Shown here piece by piece: positions 25,001 through 35,900 of a stretch of DNA of 64,000 nt (positions are counted from its first letter, which is position 1; every line of letters begins with the position of its first letter). Position numbers and translations under genes: made by a program. Source of the DNA: Theobroma cacao. Taxonomy: Eukaryota; Streptophyta; Magnoliopsida; Malvales; Malvaceae. The notes under the pieces are model-generated. The model was not told where the DNA came from, did not search any database, and worked only from the letters and a program-made list of their open reading frames with translations. The stretch lies in assembly GCF_000208745.1 (NCBI RefSeq), contig NC_030857.1:6958226-7022225 (forward strand), given 5' to 3'.

Positions 25001-28000
25001 GTACTACCCTATCCCACAAATTATCATCACCTTTCATCGCCCTTGCTATTACATGAGCACTATTCAATACTTCCCTTATACTGCCATCCTTTGCAGCCAA
25101 GGTTATTCCCTCCATGATGGAATTTTTGAACATTCTCAGGAATATATTGAAGTCCAAAGACAGCTCTGTAAACTAAACAGGATCATATTCTCAGAGATAT
25201 GGACTCATTCACAAGCCACTGCACCTTGGAGAGACTATCCAGACTATGCCAAACAGCTCAATATAGATAGGCATATCTATGAGCAGCAATGCACAAATCC
25301 AACAATACGACCACTCCTCCCAAACTTTAAGTTTAACATTTCCCATTTGAAACCAGTTGAAAGGGATCCATATTGGCAACCACCGCCAATCCAGGACCTA
25401 CAACCAGAACCAACCATTTATTGGGCAGATTCCTAAGCCCTGTATGACCTTGGTGAAGAGTGAAGACTTCAATCCCAAAGACTTCTTCGTGAACGAAGTA
25501 CAAGGACCAGTTAAACACACAAAGAAACATATCAATCCTAATCAAGCTTCTTCCAGTTCTACCCAACCCGACCCCATGGACCATGGCATTCCCTGACCAG
25601 GAAATGATAATTTCCCATCAAAAATGGCTTGAACATTTGGGATATAATTTTACTCCTAGAGTAGATAATTCCCATCTTAATCTCCCAAATGATAGTGATT
25701 AAGAGACTCCCCACTCTAAAATATGTATAAGAATACAAGTATATTAAGTATGCTCTACTAGTGTGTTTACAAGTGTGGCCCGCCTTGTCCACCTCAAAAT
25801 ACTTGAAGTTGTGTCCTCTTGTTTTTCTCAACAAATGGGTCTCCTCAAAAGATAAAGGCACATCAAAGAACATGCCATCTTGAAGAATGTGCCACTTCAA
25901 AAGAAGTGTTTTTTTGTCTCTTTCCAAGACAAGATAATATTTACTTTATTAAAGTTGTAAGCCTTTGCAAAAGTTTAGTCATTGTCAATGTCATGTTACT
26001 ATCACCAAGGTATAGCAGCAAGTGTCTTCGTGTGTCCAATGTGTGCCTATAAAGGGAAAATCCTTACTCACAAAGGAGGCAAGTTTTATTTTTCCAAGTT
26101 ATCACCTCTCTTAGCAAAATCTCCTCTGTGAAATATAAAACTATATTTTTCTAAGTTTTCTCTCTTTGGTTATTGTCTCTCTTTAGCTAGTAACTTAGTA
26201 TGAAACCACTATTACTCCAAGTAAGCAATGGCATGAGTCATATGCTCTACAGTTGCCACTCTAGTGGATCCTTTACATTAAAACCTCATGAAATTGATTA
26301 CCGACCATGGTATCACTGTAGAAGAAGCGTTGTAGCAAGGTTCATTGTAGCAAGTTACTCTAGTACAATGGTGTAGAGCAATAAGAGTCCAGTCTAGACT
26401 AGACCATGTTGCCAAAAGGGCGTTTGAGGGTCAAAAGTAAGTTAGGATACCTTGGTGTACACTTAGTGCTACGGACTACTTGCCTATGGCTTACCTTGTT
26501 CCCAGCACCAATCCTGTAACTTACAAGCACTAACCATAATATACTACAAAAAAGCAACAAACTTTATCTAATACATCAGATGAGCAATGACATACCCACC
26601 GGAAAAATAAAACATGGAGCTAGTTTGACCAATTAAAGCAAATATAGTATATAAGTTTAAACCAAAAGATAAAAAAAATTTACTAGATTCTTATTTGTGG
26701 AGAAAAAAAATTTCTACGATTATCTACGAGTGGTCTTTCTTATGTGAATAACTTTACCTTCAATTCAAGCCTTGCAGAATCAGGAAGTATAACTGGTCTA
26801 AATGAGAGGGAATGTGGGCAGATAGGTGTAAAAAGCATGCAAGGAACGTTTGGATGAACCTGCATTTGCAACAGTTTGTTGTTACTTACAGAATAAACAT
26901 GATACTCAACATGGTCTATATATTATAAACCTCATATGTGTCTCTGAACTTGAAAGGACAACCTACCATGGAACCTCCAGCAGCTGTAGAGTAAGCAGTG
27001 CTCCCAGTAGGTGTGGCTACTATGACTCCATCACCTTGCACCTAAAAGCACATTTTTTATTAAATAAAATCATGGGAAAATTAAAAAAGATTGACCATCT
27101 TTAAAGCTATATAAGATAAGTATTTAACATTTAATGCATGGATGCATTCAATGCATAGATAGCAGCAGGTGCGAAGTAGTTATAATCCATGAGAGCAAGC
27201 ATAACTCACTGCTTATGTGACAATTGAGGCTTAAATTTTCTTTATTAAAAGAAGTTAACTAACCTTTGTTATAAGTCGGTCATGTTCATAACATTCAATC
27301 TTAGAAAGGTACGGATTAGAACCACGATCGACAACGACCTCATTCAGGACATCAAATACTTTTCCTGGCACTGCTTTACCATTTCGAAAAATTTCACACT
27401 GTAGGCGCATTCTAAGAGTTATGTAAACACCATCTGCCGTGTTATTACCATGGATGACCTGCATCAAGTCTTGCCTGTAGTCTTCAAACTATATTAATCA
27501 AAGGTAAAGAGATTAAAAAAATGGGCAATAATGAGGACATCCAATATCCAGTAACAAAAATCAGATAACTGAGCAACTTACAGTGTGGGAAGTGAGAAAT
27601 CCAAGAGATCCAAGATTAAATGATACAACAGGTGGTACAGCACCTCTAAATAAATTTGATGCATGCAATATAACCCCATCTCCACCCAAGCATGCCACAA
27701 AATCAACCCTCTCATGCAGATCACTGTCATACGAGCATAGAACAAGCAGAATCCCAATCAGGCATGAGGAATAGTAGACTATCAACTCTATTGCACAATA
27801 AATCATAAAGGTACCTGACATCTTGACTATAAAAGGTTTGGACAAATCCGAACCCAGGGATTCTAGCAAATATGTCATGGACATCAGGTTCAACAAGGAC
27901 ATTCATTTTTTCTTGATAATACAAAAAAGAAGCAACCTGCACATCAAACACAAAAATGCAGTTAGAACTGCTACTTATCAAACAAGCAACTGCAGAAGCA

Positions 28001-31000
28001 CATATTTAATATATGCTAATCAATCACAGATAAAAAAAAAGAGATAATTTCCAGCTGGAAGTTCAAGAAACTATCATGTTCAAGTTAGACTTGGAGGATG
28101 TTGCTGTATTATGCTTTACACTGACAGCCAACATAATGATCCTTCTTAACAACCTTATGGCAGCCATACCTTACCTCAAACAAGAAGTCACTACTGAAAC
28201 CATTTAAAAAGTTCCTAACAATTGGAATAATCAATGCAGCAATAGAAACAGCGATCATATTGGGACTTTAAAACTAAAACCAATTCAAATAAAAGCCCAA
28301 CAGTTGGAACAATCCCTGCATGCAAAGGTCGAGGCTACAAATGTCTACATTCTGCACCATCAACAGCCTCAGAATTTATAAATGCTGAAGTCAGTTTGAT
28401 TCCATTTTCAGATTATACAAGAATACACACCAACAGACTTAAAATATGACTGAAATAAAAAATATTTTGGTAGTTATTTTTAAAGTGTATGGAGGCAATT
28501 ATGGCCAACAATGAAAAAAAAAAAATCTTCAAATGGTACCTCTTTAGCTTCTTCCATTAGTTCAGGCCCCAGCTTCTTTAACAGTAATACAGTCTTTGGT
28601 GTAGACTTCCACATAAGCATCTGTTGCTGGGTGCTAGGATGAGTGAAGGCCAAGGAGGATTCAGTTACCTTTTCCCTGGTACAGGAGAACCCATCTGTCC
28701 GCACTAAAAACATCTCTGCTTTCTTTCGTGACTGCACTCTTACAACACCAGTTGCAGAAGCACACATGTCTCCCTCAATCGATCCCAATTCATCATCATT
28801 TGAATCTGAGAAGGCCTTACCATTGCTCTTCTGTCTCTTGCTAAACGAGGTAGATGTAACATGCTCATTGAAATTCCCATCTAACGTTGCAGCTTTGGTT
28901 TCAGTCATGGAATACCTTTCCCCTTCAACAAATCCATTCACTTTTGTGCTACTGGTAGCATAACTACCACCATTCAAGTACTTTCCTCTGCCAGCAGCAG
29001 TACTGTGATGCTCTTGCGATTGATTTGTAGCACTAAACAATCCATTGGAACTTCCTGCCTCTGCAAGCTGGGATTTAGCATTAGCATGAACCACCTTGTT
29101 TCCCCATGCTGCTCTAGTAGATGTTTCTCTTGAAAAAGGCAGGGTTTCTAATCTTTTGAGCTGATGATTGAAATACATTGGAGGAGAGATCTTTTTACTT
29201 CTCAGAAACATGGACATTTCTTTTCTGGAGAAAATATTGCAAGGAGGAATCTGAGCCTTTAGAGGATCAATATTCTCAAAGATGTTTATCATAGTTCCTT
29301 CCGCATTATCAACTGCTTCCTCTGATGTCATAACTTGGCTGGAAACAAGGTCATTGTTGGCCCCACAAATTCGCTGATCTTCTTTATCATTGTCTGAGAA
29401 GACTTCATTCTTATGTGCTCCATTTGAACCATGACTCACATTCAATGTCTCTTGTAACTTGAGCTTTTCTTCCGAACTCGAAGATGCCTGCATTTCTCCT
29501 GATCCATTTGCAGCTTTTGAAGGTGTATCACTGGGACTCATAGACTGATTTGAGACAAACTGAGATGCAAAGCGAGTCATGTACTGCCGCCATCTAGAGA
29601 CCATTGCGGAAGTTCTCCATACTCCTTCCTTACTATGGAGATAGATGGGCTTTTTATTGAAATCTGAAACCAAAGATGCAAACTTCTCAACCTGCTCCAT
29701 TGATGGTGCAGTTCCAACCTCAATTGGAATTTTTACAAACTCAACTTTCCCAGAAGAAATAGCATCATCCATGGCTGCTTGATAAAAATTATCCTTAACA
29801 ATCTCAGCTCTTAGATCAACAATGGTTTTAAATCCCTTTTCAATCAACCACTTCAGGCCTTCCTCTGTTACTTGACCACCCCTCCAAAATGCTATCTCAC
29901 AATCTTTTGACTCTATCTCTTCTTTAGATGTAGACAAACAAACAGGTTGCCAGTTTGCAAACAATGTATGGCACGGATGCTCATCCTTGCGTGGAAAACC
30001 CAAATCATAACAAGCATTCTTCAACCTTTGCAACTTCCTCCAAACATTCAGGCTTCGAAAATCATCAGGTGTCAAATAGTTCTCCAGGGCAACATGTAAG
30101 CTCTCACAACACCTCTTCATCTCACTCCGGAAAAGAGCAAGTGGTGGAAGCTTATCATCCATCACACTTATATCTGCCATACGAAAATTATTCATAATTG
30201 AGACTCTTCCTGAAAGAACATCCTCTCTTCCTTTGTTTAAGAGAGATAGCATGCAACCAAGCACAGACACAATCTTATCCTCCACTAATGGTTTTTCCTC
30301 TGGTGTGAAATCATACGAAACAATACATTCACCCGTCAATGGATTGCATAAAGTGTCCATCAAAGCAGCATGGAGCCTTTCAGCTGTTCTAAAAATTCTA
30401 CAATAAGCCTCGACTTCTGCTATATCCCCAGGAACCGGACCAATCCAACGCAACTGCGATACATCATGTGACTGGATAGTCTACTAATCCAAAGAAAAAA
30501 GTGTCAGACAATGAAAGAAAAACATAAGTCACTATTTCCTCTATAAGATTAAAAAAGGCAAGCCAAAAAAAAAAAAAGGGAAATAGTCTGCTAGACCAGG
30601 AGTAAAGAAAAATGCAGCTATTTACCTCGGATGTACTTGCTACCACTTACTAACATTAGCATCATAAAACAGACATGGAATCACAAAAAAAAAAAAAAAT
30701 CTTTGAGAAGGATAATCTTGAGCAAGTATTATCACTGTTTCACCATACTCCACAGATATACATAAGGGGAATGTAGTTAATTCACCAGAGGATATAGTCA
30801 GTAGTCACAATGGAATATCAAGAATCACTGTCCATGATTCCGAATGGGCTTAATAAAATGCTTGAAAGAATTGAAAGATCTTCTCTTCCTTTTAAAGCTA
30901 GTTGCTGCTCTTTCATTCATATATTAAATAAACCCTAACGAACCTCTTCAAACCAGTGTTGATATGTGTGTATTTTAACAGACACAACGAACAAAGTAAG

Positions 31001-31629
31001 AAGAAAATGATAGCTGCAACAGAAATCACCAGCCTTTTTACTCAAAAGAGGTATGAACTATTACACAATTATAAATTTGAGAAATTGCACAAGCAAAGAT
31101 CAATACAACAAAACCCCGCATCGAGCTCTTTCAAAACATATGAAACCAATATAAAATAGACAGCCAATATTAAACTCTTAGATCAGTATTATCCTTAAGG
31201 ATGCTTAAAACATTATCATGGACCAAGCACAATGCTTAATACAATGTTGATCAAAGCCAGAATCATTTCACCAAAAATAATAGTACTAACAGATTAGATA
31301 ACACCAGTCCAAGACTCTATGTCGGTCATTTCATCGAACAATACGTTTAAACTTGAAATTGAAATAAAAGAAAACAAAGAAGAGAAAAAGAAAAAACCAA
31401 GTGAGAGGAAAGAGAGAAGAGAATGAATTGAAAGGAAATAAACCTGAGAGTCCAGACCCAGATTGAAGGAAAAAGACTTGGATAACTCCGCCCTCACTAC
31501 AAGCTTCAGCCTTTTCCTTACCACCACTTTCCGCTTCAACCCGAATCCGAGTCCAAAACCGGACACCTTGCTCTCTCTACCGAACTTAAAGGGGGGTGAC
31601 AGGCCGACCACCGGAGACAACCTCTTCAT
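22015..31629 (-). CDS. NADK2: NAD kinase 2, chloroplastic
   Basis: Phosphorylates NAD to NADP with ATP in the plastid stroma, supplying the electron acceptor of photosynthesis. Eight exons, in order 31629-31444, 30471-28540, 27936-27815, 27723-27582, 27488-27264, 27041-26967, 26859-26758 and 22218-22015, join in phase to 995 aa. I chose ATG at 31629 ([13 protein letters not shown]); the open frame extends upstream but without another ATG. A basic plastid transit-like N terminus is followed by a long N-terminal region with [19 protein letters not shown] and a phosphatase-like loop HSKEGVWRT (about 341-349) in which the catalytic Cys is Ser. The kinase domain has GGDG at about 760-763, [27 protein letters not shown] and a C terminus ending [11 protein letters not shown]. 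The Arabidopsis protein is about 985 aa. The last intron carries pararetroviral sequence. Confidence 0.95.
23025..23790 (-). repeat. Left inverted arm (about 766 bp)
   Basis: The reverse complement aligns over its full length with 25752-26518, from ACAGGATTGG/CCAATCCTGT at the outer ends to TTAGTAGAGT/CTCTACTAG at the inner ends. Mismatches and small gaps are scattered throughout; identity looks roughly 80-85% by eye. Confidence 0.85.
23800..24445 (+). pseudogene. Caulimovirid reverse transcriptase C terminus and RNase H, degenerate
   Basis: The first segment (to 23908) contains a block like the end of a caulimovirid reverse transcriptase ([11 protein letters not shown]), and similarity continues past an in-frame stop with [16 protein letters not shown] later segment ending at 24445 resembles the end of the RNase H domain ([31 protein letters not shown]). 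Several stops and frame shifts separate the segments. No upstream movement, coat or protease domain is present. The assignment to Caulimoviridae rather than Metaviridae rests on the LLRW...HIKxKDN arrangement. Confidence 0.7.
24482..25596 (+). pseudogene. Degenerate open frames downstream of the viral RNase H
   Basis: Plus-strand open frames at 24482-24727, 25053-25436 and 25357-25596 follow the RNase H remnant and may be pieces of one or more downstream viral reading frames. I do not recognise the protein; it is rich in Pro, Asn and Gln. The frames overlap in different phases, so no single intact product exists. Confidence 0.4.
25752..26518 (+). repeat. Right inverted arm, resembling a viral intergenic region
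   Basis: Partner of the left arm. In plus orientation it holds TATAAAGGG at 26048-26056 and, about 260 bp further on, TGGTATCA at 26308-26315, identical to the first eight bases of the plant tRNA-Met primer-binding site. Promoter, leader and primer site in that order fit a pararetroviral intergenic region following the reverse transcriptase gene. Confidence 0.65.
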
Positions 31630-32907
31630 GTCGACGATAGCCACGTGGCAGACGTCGAGGCATTCCACCACACGGGAAAAGTTTGTAATATTTGGTTCTG
31701 TTTTATTTTTTTGGGTGGGAAATGGGGGGTATTACTAATTACTAATGTTGTTTAAAGTTGGGAACTGTTTGGTAGTAAAAGCATTTTGTGTGGATGATGA
31801 GACGAATAATTGTTGTGGATAATACCGATAGGGGAAAACGTTGAGATTTTGGATTTTTGTAGTGATATTATTGGCTCTTGATGTGCTACTGCTGCCTTCT
31901 TCTCTTCATTTTTTCTTTTTTTTTTTTAAAGAATTTCGATTTTGTTTTATGCCGTCTCTCTCTCTCTCTAGCCTTTGTAAGCGTTTGTTTGTTTTCTTTC
32001 TTCCTCCAGCCTGCAATTTTTCTTTTCCGGTTTTTCTATAATATTATAGATATGAAAATCAAAAAAAGATAAATCTCTAAACATTTTCTTATACATATTA
32101 AAAATACAAAAAAGCAAAAATTTTATTCATAAAAAGATAATTATACACGAAGCCCCCTTTCTCTTATAAATAATGCAATAGCTCTATTAATAAACTTCTA
32201 AAGATTTTTATCTATTGATATGCTCCATCCTCGTTGCCATCGCTGCCCCTTCCTGAAAGTACTTGACGTGAATCATATTAAGAACGTATACACTCTACAA
32301 AATTGAAATTCGATACATTTTCATATCACTTTATTATGAAATTTTTTTTATTTAAAAAAATAAAACACATTTTTTACAATTTTATTAAAAAATTTGGACA
32401 AGACAACCCTTATCTGGTTGAAGGAAAAGAACACGGGGGAAAGAAAAGGAGCTTGCGCTTTTCACTATTTTTCACCCTATTGTTGCTTTCCCTTTAGCCT
32501 TTCCTAATGCCTCCCATTGTCACATGTCAGTCTCCGAATACATACGCAGTGGATAAAACGATGTCACATCCAAGAACTACAAACTTGTCGTCATTTTCCA
32601 GTTCCCATCGGAACTCTCAGCACCGAAATAGTAATTCACAAGAACAAGAATAACCAGTTAGAATACACAGAATTTGCACATTATTTTGGATCAATAAATG
32701 AACTTCTACATGCTACAAGTGCATTTATGTACAACAGTACAAAGTGTTGCAATTTCCTTTGCAGTATCTCCCTATTGAAGCATGTACATTAGCAAGGTTA
32801 TAAACTTGATGGATGCATCAGCGTGAGAGCAAACCTGAGCTACTCATCAAACTTCATTTGGTTGCCAGTATCAAGTCTACCGCTTCCAAGGGTGGACTTC
32901 CAGCGCT
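31630..32907 (-). other. NADK2 upstream region and MEI1 3' flank
   Basis: Both neighbouring genes are on the minus strand, so this spacer should contain the NADK2 promoter and 5' leader at its left end (31630 to about 32200) and the MEI1 3' untranslated region at its right end (about 32500-32907). T-runs and CT-runs lie near 31915-31975. No separate gene is seen. Confidence 0.5.
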
Positions 32908-35900
32908 TCAGGCCATGCTACTCCGGGTTCGAACTCTGTCTATAAGCATTTGCCTGCCCGACAAATCTTCTTCATAACCCACAACCTGCATTTGCCAGCA
33001 TTAAGCCCTAAATTTATGATGGTAAATTAGACGGGGAGAAGAGGGGCTTGAGCCTGAAAGTTGGGACGACTTTTTTTTTTTCCCTCTCAAGGTCACTAAT
33101 GTCAGGTCCATGTAAAGACCTTTACAGATTTTAAACTCACTAAAAAACTACTGAAATAGAGGGAAAGTAGAAAAACTTTTGAGGAAAGTGAGATCTGAAA
33201 CCTGAGACTCAGTTTGTGTTTCACTGAAACCATCATATAGGCCGGCATTCCCATCTCCAGAATAACTGCAGGTTTCATCTTTTTTCACAGTCCTGAAAAA
33301 AGCAGAAGGTCAATAGGAGATGAGAATGAAGCAATATTTCCTGCTATAATGAAAAAATAATTCCACATTGGCCTTGCTTTTGTCCCAAAATTCAGTAGGT
33401 TCTTTATTTGGCTGTAGCAGGCACATGCAAGGAAATCAAGACTAGTTCATCCGTTAGTATTAACATGCTATAAGCAACAATAATTATTTGGTAATAATAT
33501 AGAGTACTGACCGGTTTAACCAATGTCTAGATAACCCAATAACAGAATGAGAGTCAGTATGGTCTTGACAAAGGCCCGTACGATCAGATGAAAAGATCTG
33601 TTCTACCATCAAGGATTGATACCAATGCAGAAACATATATAAGAGATGAAAAGTAGACATTTTAATAGTGGAAAAATCAACAATACAAGGATACACTTTT
33701 ATCACACCCATTCCTCTCTGGTGACTTCTGATCATGAATCTTATGAAAAAGAAGCAGAGATAAAATGAGTCAACCAATCAGCAAACAATTAGGTGGTAAA
33801 GGCAGGGGACATCAATATTCACCTTACTAGTTTGCTCAAGTAAGTCTTCTATAGCAGCCGCTACATCAGGCAAAACTTGAGCAGCTTCCCCCACAATTTT
33901 TGATTTGTTGTTTTCAGTAGAATTCTCGTTCAAAACAGGCTCGCATAAATGTACTACAGAAGCAAGCAGACCATTTTGATCATCTTCTTCCATGCACCTT
34001 GCTCTTTTAAGATGAACATTTGATTGTTCGGCCTCATCTCTACCACCAATAATACTTTCAATTTTACCACCAAGAGTTTGTGTTCTCAGGTCCTGTGATT
34101 GAGTCATAAACTGAGACGGAATGTCTACAGACATCATTTGAACAGCTTGTGTTGGAAATTGGCTCACGGTGCATAATCCTGCCTCTCGATCTTGAGCAGT
34201 AACTTCTTTTGGGAAAAATGGATCCAGAGAAACAACTTTATTCTGAACAGTACAAATTGCACCCATTTATTTCCGGGGGAACAGAGAAACATACATAAAC
34301 TCTGGGCAGACATGTTTGCCACTGCACAATTGCACAAATGAGACAGAGAGAATCAGAAACATACCTGACTCACACATTCATATATCCACTCTGCTGTAAC
34401 TGAGTATATTCCCCATTTACATGCAGCCTCATATTTTGGTCCACTAGTGAACTTGCATAATAAATGGGTCACCTTTTTTGTAAGTTTTTCCACAAACTTG
34501 GCTCCAAGAATAAAGCACAGATTTCTTAACAGCAGTCTATCCTTCTCTTCATATTGTGAAACACAAAACCGAAAGCTTTTAAACCCAGGAAAAGGAATTT
34601 GACAGGGAAGTGGTGAATAAAGAATGTGACAACCAACATCAAGCAAGCATCCATCCTAAATACCAAATTTCCATCAGCATTGACAAGAAGATGACACCGA
34701 AGAAAGATAATACAACCAGATATTATTCAGACCGAAGCACCACTTTCTGTTCACTAGTTAAAAGAGATAATGAAACATGATAGTTTAAAGTCAAAAAGAA
34801 ACCAAAAGGAAACAGTAGTTGCAGTGGTTGCAACAGTAGTAAACAAATACAGAATATTGCACCTTATGTAATGGGAAAAAGGCATATCATGGCCAAAGAG
34901 GAAGTTTCAAGCATACCTCTAAACAAGATCGGACCCAATGAGTGGAAACATAAGTAATTTGGGAATCAATGATAGACCTGGATATCACACCATGACACTC
35001 GATAATGAAATTCACACTCTGTTTAACATGATCATCAACAACCTCTCCTCCACCTTGATCCACCCATTCAACAATTTCAGCTCTCTGGCAGAAGAAATCC
35101 AAAGCTTAGAAAATTGAAATAAACACTAGAAAAGTCACCTTTGGAAACTTAGAAAGAGACAGATTCAAAGTAAGAAAACATACCAGAGAAACATGAATAC
35201 AACATGCTAGAACATTTCAAAGATGGCAGTTAAATACCTAAGAGTACAACAAAACCAAGGGGGTTTTAAATAGTTATCAACTCATTGCTATGAGAAGGTG
35301 CCTCTTACTTGAAAGGAGGAGGTTCAGAATTTTTCTAGTTACTGGATTGGGGCATCCCCCATTGACCAAGTGCAAGAGTAAAGTGCCCTTTGTTCCTCCA
35401 CAGCCTTCTCCAGTCTAAAATTTTGTTTGAGGGACTATAAGGCAATTCCCTACTTCAATTGTGTAATGCAATTGCTTAGCAAAAGAAAATCTCAACAAAG
35501 ATACCCTTCTATGGGCAAAATCAGTTCTACAGATATCTCAAGAAGAATTGATACAAAGAAAAGCACAGCATACACATTTTAGCTCACAAAGAGAGTTTGA
35601 CTCACATAAGATGCCTATATCTACTAAGTTCACACCAGCCCAACAATCTGCAAATCAAGCATATATTTCAAGGCCCAACTCAAATCTAATTCCCTAGCCA
35701 ACATGATCAACTTGACCAGCTTACTCCCGGAGTCAACACATAAAGTTAAGTCCTCTTCTCTGTAAAGGTGAATGGATTCAGGAGGTTATTTTCTCAAGCA
35801 TAAACTCTCTTGGAAACCTTTAAGCATGCTGTTGCATACTTATGGTGAGTATTAGTAAGTTTTTTTCTTTTTCCAAAATTTCTAGAGTATATATCTTCTT

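Larger units (their letters stand above)
23025..26518 (+). mobile_element. Endogenous pararetrovirus fragment with inverted arms, in the NADK2 last intron
   Basis: The 4,539-bp intron between NADK2 exons 7 and 8 contains a composite insert: an inverted arm (23025-23790), a reverse transcriptase/RNase H fragment on the plus strand (about 23800-24445), a region of further degenerate open frames (24482-25596) and a second arm (25752-26518). The protein resemblance is to Caulimoviridae, and the second arm has a promoter and primer-binding-site order expected of a viral intergenic region. All reading frames are broken. No target duplication is evident. The inserted viral strand is antisense to NADK2 transcription. 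Confidence 0.75.

Noticed and set aside
31671..31671. Upstream extension of NADK2 by 14 codons
   Set aside because: The extension starts at GTG and no ATG was found upstream in that frame; ATG at 31629 aligns with the family start.
32900..32945. CCGGGTTCGAACTCTGT resembling a tRNA T-arm
   Set aside because: It is the complement of the last MEI1 exon (DRVRTRSSMA); no acceptor or anticodon arms fit around it.
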